DNA from: Streptomyces sp. NRRL F-6492
GTDB lineage: Bacteria; Actinomycetota; Actinomycetes; Streptomycetales; Streptomycetaceae
Direction: 5' to 3'
Length of the DNA: 56,058 nucleotides
NCBI RefSeq assembly: GCF_001280125.1
Contig: NZ_LGEG01000257.1
Span: forward strand, 1 to 56,058
Position numbers and translations under genes: made by a program. Each line of letters opens with the position of its first letter. Position 1 is the first letter of the stretch. Positions 25,755-34,123 of the stretch are shown here, piece by piece. The notes beneath the pieces are model-generated. The model was not told the origin of the DNA. It did not search any database and saw only the letters and a list, made by a program, of their open reading frames with translations.

Positions 25755-27398
25755 ATGACCCACCCCATGGACCTGATCCCCGCCCCGCTGTCGGCCGTGC
25801 GCCGGGGGAGCGCCCCCGGGCACGTCGCGCTCGACGAGCGGACCGTGCTCGACGCCGGACCCGGCACCGAGGGCACCGCCCGCTGGCTGCGGGCCGCCCT
25901 GGGCGCCGCCACCGGACTGCCGCTCCCCGACGGGACGGGGGAGCGCGCCGTACGCCTGCGGACCAGTGAGGAGGTGGCGCGGGAGCACGGCCCCGAGGGG
26001 TACCGGCTGACCACCGAGGACCCCGGAGCGGCCGTCCTCGTCGAGGGCGGCGGCCCCGCCGGGGTGTTCTGGGGCGCCCAGACCCTCCGTCAGCTCCTCG
26101 GCCCCGACGCGTACCGCCGGGCGCCCGTGACCGGCCGGGCGTGGACCCTCCCGTACACGACGGTCGAGGACGCCCCCCGCTTCGGCTGGCGCGGCCTCCT
26201 GCTCGACGTCTCCCGGCACTTCACGGCCAAGGACGACGTCCTGCGCCTGCTCGACCTCCTCGCCGCCCACAAGCTCAACGTCTTCCACTTCCACCTCACC
26301 GACGACCAGGGCTGGCGCATCGAGATCGAGCGCCACCCGAGGCTCACCGAGGTCGGCTCCTGGCGGGCCCGCAGCAAGTGGGGCCACCGGGCCTCGCCGC
26401 TGTGGACCGACACCCCGCACGGCGGCTTCTACACCCGGGACGACATCCGCGAGATCGTCGCGTACGCCGCCGAGCGGCACATCACCGTCGTCCCCGAGAT
26501 CGACCTCCCCGGCCACTCGCAGGCCGCCATCGCCGCCTACCCGGAACTCGGCAACGCCGACGTCGTCGACACCGCCGCCCTCACCGTCTGGGACACCTGG
26601 GGCGTCAACCCGAACGTCCTCGCCCCCACCGAACACGTCCTCCGCTTCTACGAGGGCGTGTTCGAGGAGGTCCTGGAGCTCTTCCCGTCCACCTTCGTGC
26701 ACGTCGGCGGCGACGAGTGCCCCAAGGACCAGTGGAAGGCCTCCCCGGCCGCCCAGGCCCGCATCCGGGAGCTGGGCCTCGCCGGCGAGGACGAACTCCA
26801 GTCCTGGTTCATCCGTCACTTCGACCGCTGGCTCGCCGCCCGGGGACGCCGCCTGATCGGCTGGGACGAGATCCTGGAGGGCGGCCTCGCCGAGGGCGCG
26901 GCCGTCTCCTCCTGGCGCGGCTACGGCGGCGGGATCGCCGCCGCCGAGGCCGGCCACGACGTCGTCATGTGCCCCGAGCAGCACGTCTACCTGGACCACC
27001 GCCAGGCGCCGGGCGAGGACGAGCCGGTGCCCATCGGGTACGTCCGCACCCTGGAGGACGTCTACCGCTTCGAGCCCGTCCCGCCCGGCCTCTCCGAGGA
27101 GGCCGCCGCCCACATCCTGGGAACCCAGGCCAACGTCTGGACCGAGGTGATGGAGAACCGCTCCCGCGTCGACTACCAGGTCTTCCCCCGCCTCGCCGCC
27201 TTCGCCGAGGTCGCCTGGTCCGCGCTCCCCGCCCCCGAGGCCCGCGACTACACCGGTTTCGAGCGCCGCATGGACACCCACCGCCGGCGCCTGGACGCCC
27301 TCGGCGTCGACCACCGGCCCCCTTCCGGACCCCTGCCCCGGCAACGGCGCCCCGGGATCCTCGGCAGGCCCCTGGAGGGAACGCCCCCGAACGTGTGA
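25755..27398 (+). CDS. Beta-N-acetylhexosaminidase, GH20
   Basis: 547 aa. An N-terminal domain-2-type fold (1-140) precedes the GH20 barrel (RFGWRGLLLDVSRHF, NVFHFHLTDDQGWRIEI). The catalytic Asp320-Glu321 pair is in HVGGDECPKDQW; the enzyme works by substrate-assisted cleavage of terminal GlcNAc or GalNAc. No signal peptide is visible, so it probably acts in the cytoplasm on oligosaccharides brought in by the transporter encoded just upstream. It is the last gene of the operon. The final 25 residues are Pro/Arg-rich. Confidence 0.93.
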   Translation: MTHPMDLIPAPLSAVRRGSAPGHVALDERTVLDAGPGTEGTARWLRAALGAATGLPLPDGTGERAVRLRTSEEVAREHGPEGYRLTTEDPGAAVLVEGGGPAGVFWGAQTLRQLLGPDAYRRAPVTGRAWTLPYTTVEDAPRFGWRGLLLDVSRHFTAKDDVLRLLDLLAAHKLNVFHFHLTDDQGWRIEIERHPRLTEVGSWRARSKWGHRASPLWTDTPHGGFYTRDDIREIVAYAAERHITVVPEIDLPGHSQAAIAAYPELGNADVVDTAALTVWDTWGVNPNVLAPTEHVLRFYEGVFEEVLELFPSTFVHVGGDECPKDQWKASPAAQARIRELGLAGEDELQSWFIRHFDRWLAARGRRLIGWDEILEGGLAEGAAVSSWRGYGGGIAAAEAGHDVVMCPEQHVYLDHRQAPGEDEPVPIGYVRTLEDVYRFEPVPPGLSEEAAAHILGTQANVWTEVMENRSRVDYQVFPRLAAFAEVAWSALPAPEARDYTGFERRMDTHRRRLDALGVDHRPPSGPLPRQRRPGILGRPLEGTPPNV

Positions 27399-27644
27399 GG
27401 CCCTCCGCACCCCCGTCACCCGGGAGCGGCGAACCCCGCCGCCCAAGAGCGGCGAAACGGAACTCCCCGCCGCTCCCGGGACGTCCCGGACGGAACAGTC
27501 CTTCGCGGACCCTCGCGCCGGACCGCTCGGAAGATGTGCCAGAGTTGCCACGTCCGGCCCGTGAGCACGTACGGTACGCCCACACGCAGGCGCGACGGCC
27601 GGGCACAGTCGGGGACCGCCGGGACACCGGGAAGGGGCAGCGGG
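27399..27644 (+). other. Intergenic region between the hexosaminidase and molybdo-hydroxylase operons
   Basis: After the terminator (27419-27480), TACGGT near 27574 could be a -10 for the next operon. No other gene is credible here. Confidence 0.4.
27419..27480 (+). terminator. Nested hairpin after the amino-sugar operon
   Basis: Perfect 13-bp arms CCCGGGAGCGGCG (27419-27431) and complement (27468-27480) enclose a second hairpin (CGCCGC / GCGGCG), giving a cruciform-like terminator. Confidence 0.7.
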
Positions 27645-28520
27645 TTGACCACGCACGCACCACAGACGGCGCAGGCCGTGACGCTGCCCGCCTCGCTCGA
27701 CGAGGCCGTGGCGGCGCTCACGGCCATGCCGGCCGCCGTCCCCGTCGCCGGCGGCACCGACCTCATGGCCGCCGTCAACAAGGGCCAGCTCAGGCCCGCC
27801 GGGCTCGTCGGCCTGAGCCGCATCAACGAGATCCGCGGCTGGCAGTACCAGGACGGCCACGCCCTCCTCGGCGCGGGCCTCACCCACGCCCGCATGGGCC
27901 GCCCCGACTTCGCCGCCCTCATCCCGGCCCTCGCCGCCGCCGCCCGCGCCGCCGGGCCGCCGCAGATCCGCAACGCCGGCACCCTCGGCGGCAACGTCGT
28001 CACCGCCGCGCCCACCGGCGACTCGCTGCCCGTCCTCGCCGCCCTGGAGGCCGACCTCGTCGTCCTCGGGCCGCTCGGCAGCCGCGAGATCCCCGTCTCC
28101 CACCTGCTCGCGGGCCGCGACCTGCTCGCCCCCGGCGAGCTCGTGGCCTTCGTCCGGGTGCCGCTGCTCCACGCCCCCCAGGTCTTCGTCAAGGCCACCG
28201 GCCGCACCGGCCCGGCCCGCGCCTCCGCCTCCGTCGCCGTCGTCCTCGACCCGGCCCGGCGCGGGGTGCGCTGCGCCGTCGGCGCCGTCGCGCCGATGCC
28301 GCTGCGCCCGCTGGAGGCCGAGCGCTGGATCGCCTCGCTGGTGGACTGGGACAACGACCGGGGGCTCGCGCCGGAGGCGCTGACGGCGTTCGGCGAGTAC
28401 GTCGCCGCCGCCTGCATCCCGGACCCGCAAGGGGGCGAACAGCTGCCCCCGGCCGTACTGCACCTGCGGCGCACCGTCGCCGCACTCGCCCGACGGGCAC
28501 TGGGGAGGGCACTCGCGTGA
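27645..28520 (+). CDS. FAD-binding subunit of a molybdenum hydroxylase (CoxM/XdhB type)
   Basis: 291 aa. FAD contacts are visible in AVPVAGGTDLMAAV (about residues 30-45) and IRNAGTLGGNVVTAAPTGD (about 105-125), the counterparts of the family AGGT and TIGGN motifs. It passes electrons between the Fe-S subunit and the final acceptor. TTG 27645 is chosen because AAGGGG lies seven bases before it and conserved sequence begins there. The stop overlaps the next start (GTGA), so the three subunits are co-translated. Confidence 0.85.
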   Translation: MTTHAPQTAQAVTLPASLDEAVAALTAMPAAVPVAGGTDLMAAVNKGQLRPAGLVGLSRINEIRGWQYQDGHALLGAGLTHARMGRPDFAALIPALAAAARAAGPPQIRNAGTLGGNVVTAAPTGDSLPVLAALEADLVVLGPLGSREIPVSHLLAGRDLLAPGELVAFVRVPLLHAPQVFVKATGRTGPARASASVAVVLDPARRGVRCAVGAVAPMPLRPLEAERWIASLVDWDNDRGLAPEALTAFGEYVAAACIPDPQGGEQLPPAVLHLRRTVAALARRALGRALA

Positions 28521-30139
28521 GCAGCGACGAACAGCAGGGCAACCAGGGCGGCTGGGAGCCGATCCCGCAGAGCGAGGGGTACGACGGCGACGCGACCGCC
28601 TTCGTGCAGCTGCCGCCGGACTTCATGCTGGACGGCGTGCCCCTGGAGGCGCCCGGCCACGACTACGTGCCGCCGATGATCACCCCGCTCCAGCCGCTCG
28701 CCCCGGCCCCCGAGGCCGACCCGGCGGCCACCGGCGGCTGGCCGGCCCACCCGCCGGCCGAGGCGGATCCGGTACGGCCGTACTTCGACCAGGCGCAGGG
28801 CCGGGGCTACGAGCGGGACCGGGCCTTCGAGCCGGAGCAGGGCTACGAGCAGGACCGGGGCTACGAGCCGGAGCAGCGCTACGAGCGGGAGCAGGGCTTC
28901 GAACCGGACCGGGGCTACGAGCCGGATCAGGCCTTCGGGTCGGAGCAGGCCTTCGAGCCTGACCGGGCCTTCGAGCCGGGTCAGGGCTACGAGCAGCCGC
29001 GGGACTTCGAGGGCGACCGGGGCGGTTTCGAGTACTTCGAGCAGCAGGGCGAGCCCTTCGACCGGTCCGGGTACGGCGAGCCGGACCCGCACGCGACGGC
29101 CGAGTGGCACTTCGCGGGCACGGCGGAGCACCCCCCGGCCCCCGACGCCGCTCCCGGCCCCGGCGACACGGGCCAGTGGTACGTCCCCGCCGAGGCCCCG
29201 GCGACCCTCCCGGGCGGCGCGCCCGCGCCCTGGGCGCTCCGGGAGGAACCCGAGCCCGAGCCGGAGCCCGAGCCCGAGCCCGGGGCCGAGCCGGAGACCG
29301 CCGGGGACGCGGCCGCGGAAGCCGTGCGGGAAGCCCCCGAAGCCCTGCGGGACGCTTCCGGCGCCCCCGGGGCGGACCCGGCTCCCGAGGCGGCCCCGGA
29401 GGCCGTACAGGACGTCCCCGAAGCCCTGCGGGACGCCTCAGGACCGGACGCCCCCGAAGCGGATCCCGCCCCCGGGACGGACGCCGGTCTCCGCGCGGAG
29501 ACCGTCCTCGACACGGACGTTCCCGACCCCGTGCCCCCCGTCGCGGCGGAGGTCCACGCCTCCACCGACAGCGACGAGCACCCCCACACCTCGTACGCCC
29601 TCCGGGTCAACGGCGTGGACCGGCCCGTCACCGGTTCCTGGATCGGCGAGTCGCTGCTCTACGTGCTGCGCGAGCGCCTCGGGCTGGCCGGGGCCAAGGA
29701 CGGCTGCTCGCAGGGCGAGTGCGGCGCGTGCAACGTGCAGGTCGACGGGCGGCTCGTCGCCTCCTGCCTGGTCCCCGCGGCGACCGCCGCCGGGAGCGAG
29801 GTGCGGACGGTCGAGGGCCTCGCGGTCGACGGCGAGCCCTCCGACGTGCAGCGGGCCATGGCCAGGTGCGGCACCGTCCAGTGCGGCTTCTGCATCCCCG
29901 GCATGTGCATGACCGTGCACGACCTCCTGGAGGGCAACCACGCCCCCACCGAGCTGGAGACCCGCCAGGCGCTCGCCGGCAACCTGTGCCGCTGCTCCGG
30001 CTACCGGGGCGTCCTCGAAGCCGTACGGGACGTCGTCGCCGAGCGCGAGGCCGGCGCCGCCGCCCACGCGCCCGAGAGCGCCGACGACGTCCGTGTCCCG
30101 CACCAGATCCCGCACCCGCACGACGGAGGCAAGGCGTGA
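28517..30139 (+). CDS. 2Fe-2S subunit of a molybdenum hydroxylase with long disordered N-terminus
   Basis: 540 aa, although CoxS/XdhC-type subunits usually have about 160-200. Residues 360 onwards are the normal subunit: plant-type cluster C-x4-C-x2-C-x11-C (CSQGECGACNVQV ... SC) and the second cluster QCGFC and CRC. The first 355 residues are acidic, repetitive and disordered: GYEPEQ/AFEPDR-like hexapeptides (about 100-160), an EPEPEP run and two PEALRDASG repeats. The head is in frame and behind the GTGA coupling start (28517). Its role is unknown; a tether or partner-binding tail is possible. Confidence 0.82.
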   Translation: MSSDEQQGNQGGWEPIPQSEGYDGDATAFVQLPPDFMLDGVPLEAPGHDYVPPMITPLQPLAPAPEADPAATGGWPAHPPAEADPVRPYFDQAQGRGYERDRAFEPEQGYEQDRGYEPEQRYEREQGFEPDRGYEPDQAFGSEQAFEPDRAFEPGQGYEQPRDFEGDRGGFEYFEQQGEPFDRSGYGEPDPHATAEWHFAGTAEHPPAPDAAPGPGDTGQWYVPAEAPATLPGGAPAPWALREEPEPEPEPEPEPGAEPETAGDAAAEAVREAPEALRDASGAPGADPAPEAAPEAVQDVPEALRDASGPDAPEADPAPGTDAGLRAETVLDTDVPDPVPPVAAEVHASTDSDEHPHTSYALRVNGVDRPVTGSWIGESLLYVLRERLGLAGAKDGCSQGECGACNVQVDGRLVASCLVPAATAAGSEVRTVEGLAVDGEPSDVQRAMARCGTVQCGFCIPGMCMTVHDLLEGNHAPTELETRQALAGNLCRCSGYRGVLEAVRDVVAEREAGAAAHAPESADDVRVPHQIPHPHDGGKA

Positions 30140-32463
30140 GCAGCGACGCGACCACCGCCGTTCCCACGGTCACGGTCACGGACGTCCCCGGACCCCTCGG
30201 ACAGGAGCCGGCCGCCCACGGCCTCGGCACCTCGCTCCCGCAGGCCGAGTCCCGCGCGAAGACCGAGGGCACCTTCCCGTACGCCTCCGACCTGTGGGCC
30301 GAAGGCCTGCTCTGGGCCGCGATCCTGCGCTCCCCGCACCCGCACGCCCGGATCGTCTCCGTCGACACCTCCGCCGCCGTCGCCATGCCGGGCGTGCGGG
30401 CCGTGGTGACGGCCGCCGACGTGCCGGGCGCGGCCACCTACGGGCGCCGGGTCGCCGACCGGCCCGTCTTCGCCTCCGACCTGGTCCGGCACCACGGCGA
30501 GGCCCTCGCGGCCGTCGCCGCCGACCACCCCGACACGGCCCGGCTCGCCGCCGCCGCCATCGCCGTCGAGTACGAGGTCCTCGAACCGGTCACCGACCCG
30601 GAGAAGGCGTTCGCGGCCGAGCCGCTGCACCCCGACGGGAACCTGATCCGGCACATCCCGCTCCGCTTCGGCGACCCGGAGGCGGCCGGCGAGGTCGTCG
30701 TCGAGGGCCTGTACCGGATCGGGCGGCAGGACCCGGCGCCGATCGGCGCCGAGGCGGGCCTCGCCGTCCCGCGCCCCGACGGAGGGGTGGAGCTCTACAC
30801 CGCCTCCACCGACCCGCACACCGACCGCGACCTGGCCGCCGCCTGCTTCGGCCTGACGCCCGACCAGGTCAAACTGGTCGTCACCGGCGTCCCGGGCGCC
30901 ACCGGCGACCGCGAGGACCCGGGCTTCCAGATCCCGCTGGGCCTGCTCGCGCTGCGCACCGGCTGCCCGGTCAAACTCACCGCCACGCGCGAGGAGTCGT
31001 TCCTCGGCCACGCCCACCGCCACCCCACCCTGCTGCGCTACCGGCACCACGCGGACGCGGAGGGGCGCCTGGTGAAGGTGGAGGCGCAGATCCTGCTCGA
31101 CGGCGGCGCGTACGCCGACTCCTCGTCCGAGTCCCTCGCGGCGGCCGTGGCCTTCGCCTGCGGCCCGTACGTCGTCCCGCACGCCTTCGTCGAGGGCTGG
31201 GCCGTCCGCACGAACAACCCGCCGTCCGGCCACGTGCGGGGCGAGGGCGCGATGCAGGTGTGCGCCGCGTACGAGGCGCAGATGGACAAGCTCGCGGCCA
31301 AGCTGGGCGTGGACCCGGCCGAGCTGCGCATGCGCAACGTCATGGCGACCGGCGACATCCTGCCCACCGGCCAGACGGTCACCTGCCCGGCCCCGGTCGC
31401 CGAACTCCTCTCCGCCGTAAGGGACTTCCCGCTGCCCCCGCTGCCCAAGGACACCCCCGAGGGCGAGTGGCTGCTGCCCGGAGGACCCGAGGGCGCGGGC
31501 GAACCCGGTGCGGTGCGGCGGGGCGTCGGCTACGCGCTCGGCATGGTCCACATGCTCGGCGCGGAGGGCACCGACGAGGTCTCCACGGCGACCGTGCGGG
31601 TCGTGGACGGGACGGCCACGGTCATCTGCTCGGCCGTGGACACCGGTTCGGGCTTCTCCACGCTCGCCCGCCAGATCGTGCAGGAGACCCTGGGCATCGA
31701 CGAGGTGCACGTCGCCCCCGTCGACACCGACCAGCCGCCCGCCGGACCGGCCGCCCACGGCCGGCACACCTGGGTCTCGGGCGGGGCCGTCGAGCGGGCC
31801 GCGAAGATGGTCCGCACCCAGCTCCTCCAGCCCCTCGCCCACAAGTTCGGCATGTCGACCGAGCTGCTCCAGATCACCGACGGCAAGATCACCTCGTACG
31901 ACGGCGTCCTGTCGACCACGGTCACCGAGGCGCTGGACGGCAAGGAGCTCTGGGCCACCGCCCAGTGCCGCCCCCACCCCACCGAGCCCCTGGACGACGC
32001 GGGCCAGGGCGACGCCTTCGTGGGCCTGGCCTTCTGCGCGATCCGCGCGGTCGTGGACGTGGACGTCGAACTCGGCGCCGTGCGCGTCGTGGAGATGGCC
32101 GTCGCCCAGGACGTCGGCCGGATCCTCAACCCGGCCCAGCTCGCCACCCGCATCGAGGCGGGCGTCACCCAGGGCGTCGGCGCGGCCCTCACGGAGAACC
32201 TCCGCACCGCCCGCGGCTTGGTCCGCCACCCCGACTTCACCGGCTACGCCCTCCCGACCTCCCTGGACGCCCCGGACATCCGGATCGTGAAGCTGGTCGA
32301 GGAGCGCGACGTGGTGGCCCCCTTCGGCGCCAAGGCCGCGAGCGCCGTCCCCGTCGTCACCTCGCCCGCCGCGGTCGCGGCGGCGGTCCGCGCGGCCACC
32401 GGCCGCCCGGTCAACCGCCTCCCGATCCGGCCCCAGGCGGCCGTCGCGGCGCCGCAGGGGTAG
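30136..32463 (+). CDS. Molybdopterin-binding subunit of a xanthine dehydrogenase-like hydroxylase, divergent active site
   Basis: 775 aa. The family core is clear (AILRSPHPHARIVSVD, ALAAVAADHPDTARLAA, KLTATREESFLGHAHRHP, DVGRILNPAQLATRIEAGV..GVGAALTE). However, the C-terminal GAKGVGEP element with the catalytic Glu reads FGAKAASAVP, and the GGGFGGK-type loop reads GATGDREDPGF. The family normally hydroxylates purines, aldehydes or CO; without the Glu this chemistry is doubtful. Starts at GTG 30136 overlapping the previous stop. No molybdenum-cofactor maturation genes are adjacent. Confidence 0.85.
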   Translation: MSSDATTAVPTVTVTDVPGPLGQEPAAHGLGTSLPQAESRAKTEGTFPYASDLWAEGLLWAAILRSPHPHARIVSVDTSAAVAMPGVRAVVTAADVPGAATYGRRVADRPVFASDLVRHHGEALAAVAADHPDTARLAAAAIAVEYEVLEPVTDPEKAFAAEPLHPDGNLIRHIPLRFGDPEAAGEVVVEGLYRIGRQDPAPIGAEAGLAVPRPDGGVELYTASTDPHTDRDLAAACFGLTPDQVKLVVTGVPGATGDREDPGFQIPLGLLALRTGCPVKLTATREESFLGHAHRHPTLLRYRHHADAEGRLVKVEAQILLDGGAYADSSSESLAAAVAFACGPYVVPHAFVEGWAVRTNNPPSGHVRGEGAMQVCAAYEAQMDKLAAKLGVDPAELRMRNVMATGDILPTGQTVTCPAPVAELLSAVRDFPLPPLPKDTPEGEWLLPGGPEGAGEPGAVRRGVGYALGMVHMLGAEGTDEVSTATVRVVDGTATVICSAVDTGSGFSTLARQIVQETLGIDEVHVAPVDTDQPPAGPAAHGRHTWVSGGAVERAAKMVRTQLLQPLAHKFGMSTELLQITDGKITSYDGVLSTTVTEALDGKELWATAQCRPHPTEPLDDAGQGDAFVGLAFCAIRAVVDVDVELGAVRVVEMAVAQDVGRILNPAQLATRIEAGVTQGVGAALTENLRTARGLVRHPDFTGYALPTSLDAPDIRIVKLVEERDVVAPFGAKAASAVPVVTSPAAVAAAVRAATGRPVNRLPIRPQAAVAAPQG

Positions 32464-32487
32464 CCCGCGGGGAGAGCTGGCCTTCCT

Positions 32488-32515
32488 GGCCCCGTGCCGC
32501 TACTGGTACGGGGCC
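32488..32515 (+). terminator. Terminator after the molybdo-hydroxylase operon
   Basis: GGCCCCGTGCC (32488-32498) pairs with GGTACGGGGCC (32505-32515), one G-U, loop GCTACT. It marks the left edge of the low-GC island. Confidence 0.7.
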
Positions 32516-33105
32516 CTCCCGAACACCGGGAACGGCGTCACGAGTGGCGGCCAGAGCTGGACAGGCGCGATCACGGTGCCCACTTCTCCAGCAGGCCGCC
32601 CGAGCAGACCGGGCAGGGAACCTTGAATGTATGCCTGCACGTTCCACACCCGGCGAAGCCGCCGCAGTTCGGGCACCAGACAGAGAGCTTGCCGCAGCAG
32701 TAGCCGCACAGGTCTCCGAATGACCAGATGGACCACGGCTTCCCGCCACCCGTACGACCGGCCCGGGGTACCCGGTGCTTCCGTTCTGATGGGGCCGTCA
32801 TACCGCTCTGTCCTCGGTGCTGGTCTTGGCTGTGACTTCGGCTCGAAGGCCCGGCGCAGGACCAGGCTGATCGGGCACTCGGCCTCGTGGTTGCACTCCC
32901 AGCAGTCAGCCGCATGGAAGAGCCAGAGGATCCGAGCGCCGAGCGCGCTCATGTGCTTGGGCGCGCACGTCAGGCACGCGTACAGGCTCCAGCCGATCCC
33001 GTCCTTGGGTTCGATGCGCTGGATGACGATCGGCTGGTCGGTGATCTGCTCGCAGTCCGAGCACATCCGGACCGGCTTCTGACGGCGCCGAGGGTTCCTG
33101 CTCAT
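32500..33105 (-). CDS. CxxC protein of an AICE-type island, probably over-extended C-terminus
   Basis: 201 aa as read. The first 95 residues look genuine: MSRNPRRRQKPVRMCSDCEQ, then CLTCAPKH and CWECNHEAEC, giving several zinc-binding pairs. The remaining 100 residues are Arg/Leu-rich and antiphase to the Cys-rich gene at 32571-32801, so the original stop has probably been lost or shifted. ATG 33105 overlaps the TGA of the upstream gene (ATGA), showing an operon on the minus strand. Function unknown. Confidence 0.55.
   Translation of the reverse strand: MSRNPRRRQKPVRMCSDCEQITDQPIVIQRIEPKDGIGWSLYACLTCAPKHMSALGARILWLFHAADCWECNHEAECPISLVLRRAFEPKSQPRPAPRTERYDGPIRTEAPGTPGRSYGWREAVVHLVIRRPVRLLLRQALCLVPELRRLRRVWNVQAYIQGSLPGLLGRPAGEVGTVIAPVQLWPPLVTPFPVFGRAPYQ
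32571..32801 (-). CDS. Cysteine-rich small protein of an AICE-type island
   Basis: 76 aa. Dense zinc-finger-like cysteines: LCGYCCGKLSVWCPNCGGF, then AGCGTCRH and PCPVCSGG, giving four CxxC pairs. Basic N-terminus. GAGG lies about ten bases before ATG 32801. Similar Cys-rich proteins follow the small membrane and RRGED-type proteins at the start of integrative conjugative elements of Streptomyces; function unknown. It overlaps the longer frame of the upstream gene. Confidence 0.65.
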   Translation of the reverse strand: MTAPSERKHRVPRAGRTGGGKPWSIWSFGDLCGYCCGKLSVWCPNCGGFAGCGTCRHTFKVPCPVCSGGLLEKWAP

Positions 33106-33428
33106 GCCGAGGCCCCCTGGAAGTCGATGCCGACCGTGGCGAGGAACAGGGCCGTACGCCGGTCACGCTGACGCCGGCGCTCCTGGTCCTCCTCGAAGCG
33201 GACGTAGTACGGGCGAACCAGTGCTACGTCTTCGCCGCGCAGGTACCGGGGCTCTCGGGGGGAGCGGAGGGCGGGGAGTCCCGTATCCACCGGCTCGCGT
33301 GTGATCAGAAGCCGTCGCGTCGGAGAGGCAGGAGGGGTAGGCCCATTCGCCGGCCTACTGGCACTGGCCCGGCGCGTGCCTGTGGAGGGCATGAACCAAG
33401 CCAGGAAGAGGGCAAGTACGCTACGCAC
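33102..33428 (-). CDS. Small AICE-type protein with N-terminal hydrophobic segment and basic tail
   Basis: 108 aa from GTG 33428, which has AAGGAG eight bases before it; an earlier ATG at 33500 lacks this. Hydrophobic start (VLALFLAWFMP), Pro-rich middle, and the C-terminal pattern RGEDVALVRPYYVRFEEDQERRRQR (split) ending in LFLATVGIDFQG that I recognise from proteins near the regulatory end of Streptomyces integrative elements. Function unknown. First gene of a three-gene minus-strand operon divergent from the GntR-like gene. Confidence 0.65.
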   Translation of the reverse strand: MRSVLALFLAWFMPSTGTRRASASRPANGPTPPASPTRRLLITREPVDTGLPALRSPREPRYLRGEDVALVRPYYVRFEEDQERRRQRDRRTALFLATVGIDFQGASA

Positions 33429-33508
33429 GTCGGTCACTCCTTGGGTGATCGGCCACGCCCCCGGACCGGTCGCACGGTCGCGGGGGTCTTCTGTTGTCAC
33501 TCCCTCGG

Positions 33509-33578
33509 AGCATACGCGTGTATGCGTATTCGCGTATACGCGGTCGCGTGAACACGCAGATACGCGGACGCTGACGTC
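33509..33578. promoter_or_regulatory. Palindromic operator cluster between divergent island genes
   Basis: GCATAC-GCGT-GTATGC (33510-33525) and the perfect 12-bp palindrome CGCGTATACGCG (33531-33542), plus further ATACGCG and CGCGT copies up to 33566. The region is much richer in A+T than its surroundings. GACGCT (33567-33572) stands six bases before ATG 33579, suggesting a leaderless transcript. Likely the binding region of the adjacent GntR-like repressor. Confidence 0.55.
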
Positions 33579-33812
33579 ATGGATCTCGACCGCAGCAAGC
33601 CCGTATGGCCGCAGGTGGCAGACGAACTCCGTCGCCGTCTCGACGCCGGCGAGTGGGAGCCCGGATCACGCTTCCCGCCCGTGAACCAGTTGGCCGCCGA
33701 GCTGGAGGTGGTCCCGTCGACCGTTCAGAAGGCCGTGGTCGCCCTGCGCGAAGAGGGACGCCTGCGTACCGAGTTGGGCCGAGGCTCCTTCGTGACGGGC
33801 GACAAGGAGTAA
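33579..33812 (+). CDS. Short GntR-like winged-helix regulator (KorSA-like)
   Basis: 77 aa, only the DNA-binding domain: PVWPQVADELRRRLDAGEW, then FPPVNQLAAELEVVPSTVQKA and LREEGRLRTELGRGSFV (GntR helix-turn-helix and wing). The effector domain is absent. In pSAM2-like elements a GntR repressor (KorSA) silences transfer and replication genes; the divergent small genes here match the first genes of such a module. It probably controls both promoters in the gap before it. Confidence 0.8.
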   Translation: MDLDRSKPVWPQVADELRRRLDAGEWEPGSRFPPVNQLAAELEVVPSTVQKAVVALREEGRLRTELGRGSFVTGDKE

Positions 33813-33823
33813 CGGCGGCGCGC

Positions 33824-34033
33824 TCAGTGCCCCTCGGGGTGCCTGCGCATCAGGACGTTGCAGTCGGACACCGTGGTCATGTCGCCGCCCCGTCGAGCGC
33901 GAGCGCGCACGGCGGCCAGCTCACTGCATCCGGCGCATCCGTTGATGGGAGTGGGCTCCTGCTCGCTCATGCGATCCGGCAGCACCACCGGAGCGCTCGG
34001 GTAGGTCTTGGGTGTGGTGATCGACTTGGCCAT
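33824..34033 (-). CDS. Small Cys/His protein of the XRE cassette
   Basis: 69 aa. C-terminal half GCAGCSELAAVRARARRGGD, then SDCNVLMRRH with a Cys-x2-Cys and a Cys/His group, probably zinc-binding. GGAG precedes ATG 34033. Such proteins often accompany XRE-DUF5753 regulators in Streptomyces; function unknown. Confidence 0.65.
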   Translation of the reverse strand: MAKSITTPKTYPSAPVVLPDRMSEQEPTPINGCAGCSELAAVRARARRGGDMTTVSDCNVLMRRHPEGH

Positions 34034-34123
34034 GCCCACTCCTAGCATCGTCTGCTTGACGACCACGCTAGGAAGCCGGAGAGGCCAGGCCCAAGTGAGT
34101 TCTACGCGGTTGCACACGACTTT

